NCBI GenBank assembly: GCA_003141415.1
Contig: PLLX01000035.1
Coordinates: forward strand, 5,290 to 41,121
DNA: 35,832 bases
DNA from: Bacteroidales bacterium
Lineage (GTDB): Bacteria > Bacteroidota > Bacteroidia > Bacteroidales > VadinHA17
Direction of reading: 5' to 3'
The position numbers and the translations under genes are program-made. The notes below the pieces were generated by a model, which worked only from the letters and a program-made list of their open reading frames with translations, did no database searches and was not told where the DNA came from. Of this stretch, positions 24,776 through 33,316 are shown one piece after another (the first letter of the stretch is position 1; each line of letters starts with the position of its first letter).

Positions 24776-25528
24776 TTATTTCTTATGTGTTTTAGCAACT
24801 CTCAAATTAAATACTGCAATCCAGCTTTCATGTTCAGTTTTAAGTATGCTAACAATGTCTTCGATTAAATCATCATTGATTGCTTCTGGTTTGCCGTGCA
24901 TAAATTCGTTGCGTTTATCCTGAATACGATTTAATAACTCTGCAACATTTTGGAAACCTAATCTATCCAAATCTAAATAGTATGAAGTTGATTTCCCAAA
25001 TAATATTTTATATAAATCATCGATTCGAGAGCTGATTGATTGATATCTTTTAAAGAGGTTCAGACGAACAGAATCTGGTAAATCTGCCATAGCCTTCTCC
25101 AATAATCGTTCAATTCGTGTTTCGAAATAGATCCAAAAAACAAGTACTATAATTGCTTTAACTGCAGGTCTTTTATCTTTGCTAAGATTGGCATATTTAT
25201 CAAATTTAGATTCTGGTCTTTCCCATTCATCTTCAATCATGTTCAAATATATATAGTCTTCATAGCGACCTTCTGCACCCATTAAAGAATTCGAAATGAT
25301 TTCAGATTCTATTTCATCTGAACTTTTAAGTTTAAATCTTTGAGGCATTGTTAACTTCTCTAGACATACAGGACAATTGCCTCTTGACTTTCTAATACCA
25401 CCACAATTTCCGCATATCGTATAATCATACCATAATGATGACCATGTGTACCCTGTGGGTAGGTTTTCAAACCAATATTTACTTTGGAACTTTTTGTCCT
25501 TATTTGTTTTACTCCTTGCACTCGTCAT
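24776..25528 (-). CDS. Zinc-ribbon protein with a HEPN-like domain
   Basis: A 250-residue soluble protein. The N-terminal zinc ribbon (about 36-60) has two CxxC pairs: C39/C42 in YTICGNCGG and C52/C55 in GNCPVCLEK. The C-terminal half (about 120-240) is helical, with VFWIYFETRIERLLEKAM, and the key box QDKRNEFMHGKPEAINDD, in which R206-x4-H211 is the catalytic motif of HEPN ribonucleases. HEPN domains with Rx4-6H cleave RNA in many toxin and defence systems, and the ribbon would supply nucleic-acid or protein binding. It converges on the ubiquitin-like operon with 131 bases between the stops, and shares no promoter with the downstream PfkB operon. It could be a separate abortive-infection gene or an accessory effector of that operon. 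The family was named from motifs only. Confidence 0.7.
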   Translation of the reverse strand: MTSARSKTNKDKKFQSKYWFENLPTGYTWSSLWYDYTICGNCGGIRKSRGNCPVCLEKLTMPQRFKLKSSDEIESEIISNSLMGAEGRYEDYIYLNMIEDEWERPESKFDKYANLSKDKRPAVKAIIVLVFWIYFETRIERLLEKAMADLPDSVRLNLFKRYQSISSRIDDLYKILFGKSTSYYLDLDRLGFQNVAELLNRIQDKRNEFMHGKPEAINDDLIEDIVSILKTEHESWIAVFNLRVAKTHKK

Positions 25529-25766
25529 TTAGAAACAATATCAGGAATACGTACATACAAAACCATCCAAAACAGAATTAAATTCAACATTTTTAAATGT
25601 ATAAAAAATCAACCACGGGAGCAGCTTCCTTTTACTTCCACAGTATCGAGTAGTTGGAAAATTTTGAATATCAGTTAGTAGGTTGGGGCTCATAAATATG
25701 TTATTTGACTTTCAGATTAATTTATAATGTAACTAAATGGATTTAGTAACCATATCCAATTGGGAA

Positions 25767-26834
25767 TCAATATAAAGATCCAATACTAAACTTTTCAATT
25801 GGTTTAAAATCTTCCTTTTTATTAATAAGTGTTAATGGCGTTTTGCTACGCTGAAGCTTTCTAACTAAAGAACCTACTTGTTCTTTAGTTAAAGCATACA
25901 TCAATCCTCTCGCTCCTTCAAAAAAGCAATTTAAAGCACCTAGGGCTTGACCATATTTTAACGATTTTGATACAAATACTTCATTACGATTCTTGAATCC
26001 CTTTAACCCATTCATTGCAATTTTAGAAATAACACCGGCAGAAAACCAATCCCCTGAACCCGCTGCATCAACTACATAAGAAATTTTGTAGCTAGTAAGA
26101 TTTATCCAATTTTTTGACTTTAATTGATGACTAAATCTATATCGCAATCCCTCTTTCCCTAGGGTCTCTATTTCAAGTGGCACCCGTTGATCTGGAAATA
26201 AATCAGCATAATTATTTATTCTTTCATTTGAAAATTTAATTATATCGGCAACATTTAGACACTCTTCAAATTGTTTGTTTTCACTCATTGAAGACGGTTC
26301 GAAAAAAATAACTGCCCCTTTCCCCTTATAATATTTAGCCAGGTCAATTGATGATCTATTTACCCTATCAAAATAGAAAACAGAAGGTATAGGTGATTTT
26401 TTTATTAAGGAATCGACTTCAGTTCGTAAAACTGGCTTATATAAGGGTAACCAATCACCATTTTCTGGGTTTCTAAATTGAAATGTATGAATTGAGTTAC
26501 CATTTTTATCCCTTTTTATTCTTTGAATGATTATTGGGGTACTGCCATCAGGAGACTTAGTAATAAGCAAAGTATTCACATTCCAATCAGTTAGATCGGC
26601 TAATAATTTCTTAGAAGCATCATTGCTTTTTAATCTTGCAACAGGGAAGGCATTCCATTTAAGGAAGGAAAGAATAGTAAGGACATTCCCACAAGAACCA
26701 CCTGCAAATAGCTTTAAAGGAATTTTAGGATCTCCATTTATTACTATATCCAATGCTACCAAGCCTGCCCCGATGCATATTGGATTTTCTTTCTTTTTAT
26801 TTGTGGTTTTTTTCTTTTTATTATTACTATTCAT
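25767..26834 (-). CDS. PfkB-family sugar kinase of the SIS-HAD/PRTase operon
   Basis: A 355-residue protein. A basic, low-complexity N-terminus (KKKKTTNKKKEN) precedes the ribokinase fold. The first signature is the glycine box KLFAGGSCGNVLTILSFLKW (about 41-60). The second is VVDAAGSGDWFSAGV (254-268), which matches the DTxGAGDxF motif with Ala for Thr and Ser for Ala and with D262 as the catalytic base. PfkB enzymes phosphorylate ribose, adenosine, fructose-phosphate and similar sugars. The substrate cannot be told here. It is the last gene of a five-gene minus-strand operon and starts eight bases inside the 3' end of the preceding unknown gene. Placement with PRTase, SIS and HAD enzymes suggests that it makes a sugar phosphate for the same pathway. 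Confidence 0.85.
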   Translation of the reverse strand: MNSNNKKKKTTNKKKENPICIGAGLVALDIVINGDPKIPLKLFAGGSCGNVLTILSFLKWNAFPVARLKSNDASKKLLADLTDWNVNTLLITKSPDGSTPIIIQRIKRDKNGNSIHTFQFRNPENGDWLPLYKPVLRTEVDSLIKKSPIPSVFYFDRVNRSSIDLAKYYKGKGAVIFFEPSSMSENKQFEECLNVADIIKFSNERINNYADLFPDQRVPLEIETLGKEGLRYRFSHQLKSKNWINLTSYKISYVVDAAGSGDWFSAGVISKIAMNGLKGFKNRNEVFVSKSLKYGQALGALNCFFEGARGLMYALTKEQVGSLVRKLQRSKTPLTLINKKEDFKPIEKFSIGSLY

Positions 26835-27960
26835 AAGGATTTCCAGCTAGCCAAAGTTCAACTAGATTATTTCTTTTTAAAATATCTTCAATTATGCATT
26901 CTGCATTCTTATCTAATTCATAATCAAGAGATTCAACATGTTTTATACCGGCATTTTTACCATTTGCTCTTGCTTCATAAACAGCTAAAAACGCCCCAAT
27001 TGTTAACAGTTTACTGGAGAATACAGAAACGATAATTTTACAACCGCTCAAGATACTCAAAGATTCGTCATATCGCATTATTGCCCTCCACATTAATCTA
27101 TAAACCTGAAACGGGTTCTCTTCATGCGCATATATTATATTTTTAGGGTCAAAGCTTCCATCGTTAAATAATAAATCTTGATATTCAATAATTAATTTAT
27201 CCGTTCTTTTTAAATCTTTTGATGGAAATGGAAGTACCGGACAAATTTCTGCCGGATCAATATTTTTTCTTATAATGTCATATTGTTTTGTCTGACCCTC
27301 ACCAATCATAGCAATCCAGACTTCTTTATGTGATTTAGTTTTGGCAGTATCTATTACTCCAAGGCCATGAATGAAAATTCCATCTTCAGCCTCTCCTCGA
27401 TCCTGAATTTTTGCATCAAGTTCTGCATTTTCTGTTACGATAACATGCAAGTTCTTTTTATTAGCAGGATCGCAAGTGGAATTCCAATCAGAAATTACTT
27501 TCAACAACTTATTAATTAAAGGAAGAAAAACTCCCCTAGGCATCGCACTAATGTCAACAATAATGTCACTGTAATCTCTAAAATCCTCTTCGTTAAAAGA
27601 TTGAGTTGCGTTTATTGAAGCAATACTCTTATTGTCCTGAGATCTTTGAATTATGTTTCTCTCCGTAAATGCAGTAAGTGACTTAGAGCTTAAAAATGTA
27701 GTTAATTCCGTCAAATGTTTTTGAACAAGAGGAGAGTTTTGAGTTCCAATATCTTCTTGTTGAGTATAATATCTCAAGACGATCGTGGACTTAAGCCCTA
27801 TGGACTTGATAGAGTAGATTTTTTTAATCCCTACATTAGTCCTTGGGTCAAAACCCATACCCATGATGAATAAAATGTCTCGTTTATTTTCTCCCAGATA
27901 ACCTTCCCAGAATGGGGCAAAAGAGGGACCGGATTTTAAAAAATAGTTTTCCCAATACAT
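26827..27960 (-). CDS. Unknown 377-residue protein of the SIS-HAD/PRTase operon
   Basis: No family is recognised. The chosen ATG (27960) lies one base after the stop of the ATPase gene; a longer start at 28002 would add 14 residues (MGLKVKLKAKCIVK). The sequence begins MYWENYFLKSGPSFAPFWE and contains KRDILFIMGMGFDPRTNVG, IVLRYYTQQEDIGTQNSPL, DIIVDISAMPRGVFLPLINK and KEVWIAMIGEGQTKQYDIIR. Repeated hydrophobic strands followed by glycine-rich turns suggest a Rossmann-like alpha/beta fold, possibly two related halves. The VDISAMPRG box resembles the DITGG-like strand of ligand-sensing CARF/SAVED domains, but this is a weak impression. It overlaps the PfkB gene by 8 bases. It may be a sensor, adaptor or effector of the operon. 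Confidence 0.8.
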   Translation of the reverse strand: MYWENYFLKSGPSFAPFWEGYLGENKRDILFIMGMGFDPRTNVGIKKIYSIKSIGLKSTIVLRYYTQQEDIGTQNSPLVQKHLTELTTFLSSKSLTAFTERNIIQRSQDNKSIASINATQSFNEEDFRDYSDIIVDISAMPRGVFLPLINKLLKVISDWNSTCDPANKKNLHVIVTENAELDAKIQDRGEAEDGIFIHGLGVIDTAKTKSHKEVWIAMIGEGQTKQYDIIRKNIDPAEICPVLPFPSKDLKRTDKLIIEYQDLLFNDGSFDPKNIIYAHEENPFQVYRLMWRAIMRYDESLSILSGCKIIVSVFSSKLLTIGAFLAVYEARANGKNAGIKHVESLDYELDKNAECIIEDILKRNNLVELWLAGNPYE

Positions 27961-27961
27961 T

Positions 27962-29908
27962 TTAACTATACATTTTGCTTTGAGTTTTACCTTTAAACCC
28001 ATTTTTATACCAGCCTAATAATTCTGTTAGCTTTTTCTCCTTAAATTTCCCATTATTCATTGGTAGATTATATTTTGCACAGTACATCTTGTTTAAATAG
28101 AGCAGCATCCATGTTTTATTCTTGCAATTGTAGTTTAATTCAAATTCAATTAGGTTATAAGAAATACAATCCGCGATGCATTTAGCTAAATCATAATAGA
28201 CGTTACTTTTATCCTTTAATGCTATGTCTTTTAGGTAGGCTCTATCTGTCATCAGTATAGCAATGGCATTTATCCCAGGAGAATTCCATGCATTAGGTGT
28301 ATATGTCTCCTGTTGGCAAAATTCTCCAATCGAATCAAGAAGCATCTTTATTTTTACAAAGTTTGGTACTTTGTTTGCCAGCTCATTCCATTTGATTTTA
28401 TTAACTACATTTTTGATAATTTGTTCTTGCCTTCTCGATGATATTTCAATCTTATGATTACTGTTTACAACTCTTCTGATCTCATTATTTTTAATTTCTT
28501 CGAATAAGTGCCCAGAAATCGATAAAAACTGTTCAATATTAAAGGATGAGAGTTTGCAAACTTTTGATATTCCAAAATAGAATGGTATCTGAAACTCTTT
28601 ATTAATAAAAAGCTGCGCAGCTTGTATCACTTGAGCTTCTTGCTGTTTTATAAGTTCGTTCTCTTGTAGTAGATCATCCCCCTCAAAGCTCAATCTTTGT
28701 TGGGCCTTGTTTATATCTCTATAAAGTAAAATCTCTAAGGACCTCCATTCGAGTAATTTATCAAAAGAATCAACATTAAGTTTATCCATATTGGAGATCC
28801 AGACCTTATACCGATCAGAGGAACCATATACTTCAATTACCCTTGTCTTGACTGTTTTAATAGCTTCTTGAATTTTCTCATTATCCACTTCTTCAAAGTC
28901 TTCCATTAAATAACTAGCAAACTCTCGAGGGGTATCCAACGCAAGTGCAACTCTTCTATTGGCTACCGATTTTGCAAACTTTTCAAATGCAGAATGTTTT
29001 TTTGACCAAAATTTTTCGATATGAATTGTATTCATATCTCTTCCTTCAGTATTCCCTTCTGAAAAAAGCTCATCCATTGTTAATGCTTTGAGCCTTTCAG
29101 AAACCCAGGTGTTAACAGCTGGGCGTTTTTGTATAATAGTTGTAACCAAGCGTGTACGTTGAAATGCGGAGAGATTATGGACATCATCTAACATCACTAA
29201 AATCTTCTCCTGCAATTTCTGACCATCAATCGAGAAATTTGATGGAGCAAATAAATCAAGTGAGTATAGGGTGTCTGTTCCCTCAATTGTTCTATGCTTA
29301 TCTGTATAAACGCTGTCAATTTCTTTACAAATAATTTCTTCTTGGTCACATGCCCAATTGTATAAATCAATCCCGTTATTAATACTTCTTATTGAAACAG
29401 GTAAATTAAGATTGTTTTGAAATACAAATAAAATTCTTCTATAGTCTGCTATTGATTTAAAGCTATGGAGGACAGATATTGATTGAAGTGTAGATAATAT
29501 TATTCTAATATTAACAAGAGAGAAAAATACTCGCGCTTTTTGAGCTTCATTCAGATTCAAGAATTCAATTGACATGTATTCGTTATTGAAAGGGACTAAG
29601 GAGCCTATAACTTTAATATTTCCATCATCATCATATACTCCAATTTTTTTTAATTCAGTGTATATTTCTCTGTTATGTTCGTCATGTTTACTTGTTTCCT
29701 TTAGCTTTTTAAGTATTTGCGGTGTGAACATTTTTAATAAAGTTGTTTTACCACCACCCGGAGAACTTCTTAGAATAGTGACATTGTTCCAAATGGTGTT
29801 TTGATTAAAAATATTTAGTACTTCAGGACTAAATAAATTAAGGAACTTATCATCAAGTTCTATATATTCGGAAGCTCTTGCAAAAAATGGATTTATCTCT
29901 GTAATCAT
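27962..29908 (-). CDS. ORC/CDC6-like AAA+ ATPase of the SIS-HAD/PRTase operon
   Basis: A 648-residue protein starting MITEINPFFARASEYIELDD, with a Walker A loop SSPGGGKTTLLKMF (48-61, K54) and a Walker B motif KILVMLDDVHNLSAF (about 232-246, catalytic Asp-Asp). Between them lie extended helices, and after them a long C-terminal helical region (about 300-640) that is rich in Glu, Lys and Ile. This fits the bacterial ORC/CDC6-type ATPases that are found in predicted conflict systems together with a PRTase. Such ATPases are thought to act as sensors or switches that change state on recognising invading nucleic acid. Neither sensing nor DNA binding can be seen directly. The stop and start overlap the PRTase gene by four bases. 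Confidence 0.8.
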   Translation of the reverse strand: MITEINPFFARASEYIELDDKFLNLFSPEVLNIFNQNTIWNNVTILRSSPGGGKTTLLKMFTPQILKKLKETSKHDEHNREIYTELKKIGVYDDDGNIKVIGSLVPFNNEYMSIEFLNLNEAQKARVFFSLVNIRIILSTLQSISVLHSFKSIADYRRILFVFQNNLNLPVSIRSINNGIDLYNWACDQEEIICKEIDSVYTDKHRTIEGTDTLYSLDLFAPSNFSIDGQKLQEKILVMLDDVHNLSAFQRTRLVTTIIQKRPAVNTWVSERLKALTMDELFSEGNTEGRDMNTIHIEKFWSKKHSAFEKFAKSVANRRVALALDTPREFASYLMEDFEEVDNEKIQEAIKTVKTRVIEVYGSSDRYKVWISNMDKLNVDSFDKLLEWRSLEILLYRDINKAQQRLSFEGDDLLQENELIKQQEAQVIQAAQLFINKEFQIPFYFGISKVCKLSSFNIEQFLSISGHLFEEIKNNEIRRVVNSNHKIEISSRRQEQIIKNVVNKIKWNELANKVPNFVKIKMLLDSIGEFCQQETYTPNAWNSPGINAIAILMTDRAYLKDIALKDKSNVYYDLAKCIADCISYNLIEFELNYNCKNKTWMLLYLNKMYCAKYNLPMNNGKFKEKKLTELLGWYKNGFKGKTQSKMYS

Positions 29909-31029
29909 ATTTCTTTATGTCTTGGAACACGAGGGAATAATCCTCCAAATTTAGCATTTTCGTATGCCCACAAAATTGAAAGCGAATTATTGGGACAGTT
30001 ATGATATAATACAACAGGTAAAGCGCAACCACTAAATCCAAGCTTAACTTCACCTGTGTGCTTATCTTCTAATTCATGCCCATCATAATAAAGGTCCTTA
30101 TTACACAAATCAATTATTTGTTGATTATTAACAGTCGATATTTTGTAAGAATCCGGGATCATATGTACAATATGAAGCTCAGGAATATTTTTTAAAGAAT
30201 ATTCCTCTTTCAATTTTTGAAAATTTCCTTCAATAACTGTTTTTGCCTGCTCAGTGCATAAGTATAATACAATGTGAATTTCGAGATTCTCCAAATCAAA
30301 AACATCTTTCAAATCATCTTTGGTGTAAATGCTTTCGTACAAAGCATTAATTTTCCCCTTAAGTTTTTTTTCGGTAGTACTGTATTTCAAGAATGACGTA
30401 CCACTTGCTGAAAAATCATCAAGAAGGAAAAGAACCTTAAATTTATCTTCATCTGTATCTGGGTCTCTTTCAAGGTTCTTTTTTTGATCTGCAACTAATT
30501 CCTCTTGCATTTTTGAGGCCCTTTTTGCAGATAATTCATAAGTTTGGTATATCTGTTCATGTGAAAGTACTCCTGTATTTGATCTACGAAATATTTCAAT
30601 TCTTGCTCCATCACTCAATCCACAAAATAATGACTGTCTCAAGAGTGATTTAAATTTGGGACTATTAGAAATTAAACTAACCATGTACTCCGGAATTCCT
30701 AATTCCAAACTAACTTTATTAAATAGTATTGGTTTAATGACATCGGCATAACAACTAGAAACTAATAGATCCAATTCTGGCCCTGATATATATACTAAAT
30801 AATTTTTTACAAAATCTAAAGCGACTTTTCTGTCATTTAAATCTTCAAATTGTTTTAACCATAAGGCAAAACTTTCTATAAATCTCATCCCCGGAGAAAA
30901 CTGTTTATAATCGTCATATTTAAACTTTGCCATATTTAAAAAAAACTTTCTATTATTTGAAAGTTCCTCCGGCTCACATATTTCACTTGTAAGCTGAAGT
31001 AAAAGACCCTGCAATATTTCAGTTTTCAT
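29905..31029 (-). CDS. PRTase-CE-like phosphoribosyltransferase
   Basis: A 374-residue protein. The N-terminal half (1-150) is helical (QLTSEICEPEELSNNRKFF, ALWLKQFEDLNDRKVALDF). The PRPP-binding signature KVLFLLDDFSASGTSFLKYS (about 198-217, with D204-D205...S209-G-T-S) is the classic VxxxDDxxxSGxT loop of type I phosphoribosyltransferases. Downstream strands include LEIHIVLYLCTEQAKTVIE and ELHIVHMIPDSYKIS, and the end SGCALPVVLYHNCPNNSL may form the base pocket. It fits the PRTase-CE group, described together with ORC/CDC6 ATPases in predicted defence operons. Plausible activity is transfer of a base, or hydrolysis of a nucleotide, using PRPP. The acceptor is unknown. It overlaps both neighbours by four bases. 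Confidence 0.82.
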   Translation of the reverse strand: MKTEILQGLLLQLTSEICEPEELSNNRKFFLNMAKFKYDDYKQFSPGMRFIESFALWLKQFEDLNDRKVALDFVKNYLVYISGPELDLLVSSCYADVIKPILFNKVSLELGIPEYMVSLISNSPKFKSLLRQSLFCGLSDGARIEIFRRSNTGVLSHEQIYQTYELSAKRASKMQEELVADQKKNLERDPDTDEDKFKVLFLLDDFSASGTSFLKYSTTEKKLKGKINALYESIYTKDDLKDVFDLENLEIHIVLYLCTEQAKTVIEGNFQKLKEEYSLKNIPELHIVHMIPDSYKISTVNNQQIIDLCNKDLYYDGHELEDKHTGEVKLGFSGCALPVVLYHNCPNNSLSILWAYENAKFGGLFPRVPRHKEI

Positions 31030-32933
31030 ACCGAAAAATTAAAATAATTTTTTTTGACACTTATTCGCCGTAAATAAGACATTGTTGCTTGAGTACTTTT
31101 CCATCCATCCCTTGTAAGATTCCAGCAACTATCTGGATGGGCCGAAACATCATCAACACTTAACGAATTAGGTGTGGATAATAGTTCGTAGTCGTTTCCA
31201 GGCCATTGCCCCTTATCGCCGATTGTCAAGCAGTTCTCACTTTTGGACAATTCAATGCACTTGTTTACCACGTTCAGCTTAGATGCTTTATCCCTAACAA
31301 CTACATCTATTGAATGGCTTGATTCTAAGAGTTGCAATTCCCCATCTGAAGATACCATTACGATATTCTGAACAATCTTTTTAATCATATTCCAAATAGA
31401 TGCATCACAAGTTTCAATTGTTAGCTGAAAAGGACGTAGTTTTATTTTCAATTCCGAATATGGCAACTTTAAACTTTTTATAACGGCTTCTATGTTAGAA
31501 AGTTTTAAATTGGTTTTCAATTCTGTATTTGGGCAACTATCATCATTTAAGGAGCCAATGTTAGCACCATTATAGTAGCCAATAATAATATTCTTCCAAT
31601 ATGCTTTTGGAATTTTTGAATTACGTAAATCGGTTTTTACAGATTGTCCACGACCAGTTGCAATACCTATCTTTATTCCTGCCTTTAACAATCTTATTAA
31701 TTCCAATGATATGTCTTCTGTTAAAAAGCCAGCATATCTTCTATCATAAGAGCAGAGAGTACCATCATAATCAAACACTATTGAAGAAAATCGAGTCTTC
31801 TCTACACGATCAATAAAAGTCAAATATTTTTTTCTCCAAAAAAGTAATTCATCATTTTGCAGTTGATGGATAGAAGATTTATTTGTCTTTTTTAAAATAG
31901 CATATTCTTCAACGGGATTTAGTTTAACTTTTGAGAATGGTTTATAAAATGAAGCATATTTCAAATGATATAACTTGCTTCCAAATTCAGGTACCCCTGG
32001 CCGACCAGGATCAATTTGAAACGTTTCACCTACGGAATTAACAAGATTAAATGACTTTAGCAATAGTTCTATCGAAGAGTTGACTCCAACTTTGTCACTG
32101 GCTATTAATAACAGGGGGATGGAAGTTGGGATTAGACTAATCGTCTTTTCAGCAATTTGTTTCTCTTCAGGGGTAACAAGTGCTATTATAGCGGAGTTAT
32201 TTTCCCTTTTAGCGAACCAGTGATGACGGCCATGACCAAAATTTCGATAATCTGTAAGTAATACACTACCCAAAGCGGCCTCTGTAAATTTTGATTCAAT
32301 ATCATAAGCAATTGCAGTTGCCCAGCCACCATATAAAACAATTATGGTAGAATCAAAATTTAATTTTTTAACAAAATCACTAACTTCATATTTAAATGCG
32401 GATGTTACTTCGATATCTTTTACTTCTACACTAATTTGTCCAGAGGATTTTGCAAAAACTGAAAAGAAAGCTGTTAAAGAATTAGTTGCTAAAAATCCAT
32501 CTTTCTTCGTAGGTATATCGTATTCAATTCCTTTGCTAACAGAAAATGAATTTGCCAGCTTTGTAAGGGGAGATTCCATGCGCATACATATTGTTGTGAT
32601 GTCGCTCGCATGGTTTTGAATAGCCATTTTAAATGCAAATAATATGTCATTATTTCTTCCACTTGAGCTAATGAATAATACTTTGGCATCCTTTAACGCA
32701 TACCTTGAATAAAATAAATCTAAAGGAGTTATTGCTTTAGCTAAATTCCCAAAGTTTTGATAAATACTTGCAACAAAATGACATGCACTCAGTGAGCCTC
32801 CAGAACCTACAACGAACAATGGCTTGGTTGTATCACGAAAAATATGTTCGTAAACAGACACAGTATCCTGACTTAAAGCCCATTTTATTGTAGCAAAACT
32901 TTCTTCAATTTCTTTTTTAAACGGTTTCCCCAT
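31026..32933 (-). CDS. SIS (sugar isomerase)-HAD phosphatase fusion protein
   Basis: A 635-residue two-enzyme fusion. Residues 30-330 form a SIS domain with the phosphosugar loops VVGSGGSLSACHF (43-47 GSGGS) and SSSGRNNDIL (89-92), plus FTEAALG. Residues 385-620 form a HAD phosphatase with a C2-type cap: motif I D388-x-D390 in FDYDGTLCSY, T426 in GIATGRGQSV, K549 in VRDKASKLN, and the motif IV acids in IGDKGQWPGNDYE (D573, D581). The DGELQLL strand also fits the Cof/PMM-like subgroup. A SIS isomerase plus phosphatase would remodel a sugar phosphate. It is the first gene of the five-gene minus-strand operon, with PRTase, ATPase, unknown and PfkB genes downstream, so it could supply or destroy a ribose-like substrate. 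The natural substrate is unknown. Confidence 0.88.
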   Translation of the reverse strand: MGKPFKKEIEESFATIKWALSQDTVSVYEHIFRDTTKPLFVVGSGGSLSACHFVASIYQNFGNLAKAITPLDLFYSRYALKDAKVLFISSSGRNNDILFAFKMAIQNHASDITTICMRMESPLTKLANSFSVSKGIEYDIPTKKDGFLATNSLTAFFSVFAKSSGQISVEVKDIEVTSAFKYEVSDFVKKLNFDSTIIVLYGGWATAIAYDIESKFTEAALGSVLLTDYRNFGHGRHHWFAKRENNSAIIALVTPEEKQIAEKTISLIPTSIPLLLIASDKVGVNSSIELLLKSFNLVNSVGETFQIDPGRPGVPEFGSKLYHLKYASFYKPFSKVKLNPVEEYAILKKTNKSSIHQLQNDELLFWRKKYLTFIDRVEKTRFSSIVFDYDGTLCSYDRRYAGFLTEDISLELIRLLKAGIKIGIATGRGQSVKTDLRNSKIPKAYWKNIIIGYYNGANIGSLNDDSCPNTELKTNLKLSNIEAVIKSLKLPYSELKIKLRPFQLTIETCDASIWNMIKKIVQNIVMVSSDGELQLLESSHSIDVVVRDKASKLNVVNKCIELSKSENCLTIGDKGQWPGNDYELLSTPNSLSVDDVSAHPDSCWNLTRDGWKSTQATMSYLRRISVKKNYFNFSV

Positions 32934-33119
32934 ATTAAATTTTCTTCATTTTTTAGCTTAATTACCTACTCATAAGGTTATTATAAAATTAACTTCCATT
33001 TATTTAGCTGATTTAAATCTTAAAGTTACGGATTCGTTGCTAAATTGTGGTTCAAGGTGCCAAAAAAGTATCTCGTTAAATAGGGGCAAGTTGCGTTTGA
33101 ACATCGTGATAGTTGAAGA

Positions 33120-33140
33120 GAAGGTCTGAAAAGTGTTCGT
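33120..33140. repeat. 21-bp exact direct repeat flanking the AbiE pair, copy 1
   Basis: Identical to 35126-35146 in the same orientation, and continuing imperfectly into the homologous XRE sequences on the upstream side. The copies bracket AbiEi/AbiEii at a distance of 2.0 kb. Core: ggtctgaaaagtgttcgt. Confidence 0.8.
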
Positions 33141-33316
33141 CAAATAAAACTTATTTTGCGCTCAAAGTGATCCAGGATAACTAATAGCGCGTCTATCCGG
33201 TAATCCAGCGTTCCTTTCTCGATCTGACTTATCCCAAAGTCGCTTCGTAGATCTTTACCGAGCTCCTCGTTCCGCCTTCTCTCCTCCCCTGTAAAATTTG
33301 TATTAAAGTATCTTTT
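33140..33316 (-). pseudogene. XRE regulator copy with an internal in-frame deletion
   Basis: The minus-strand frame reads KRYFNTNFTGEERRR, ..., SDFGISQIEKGTLDYRIDA, then LLVILDHFERKISFI and stop. The intact gene at 35146-35394 encodes NFNTNLTKQERERI, ..., GISQKELAFKVGVSPARITQ, IEKGTLDYRIDT, LIVILDHFGRKIGFI. The copy lacks the segment between GISQ and IEKG, about 16 residues covering the recognition helix of the helix-turn-helix, without a frame shift. No start codon remains, because its 5' end runs into the last codons of the AbiEii gene. It is a dead or dominant-negative form. It is clearly a tandem-type duplicate of the gene 2 kb away. Confidence 0.85.
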
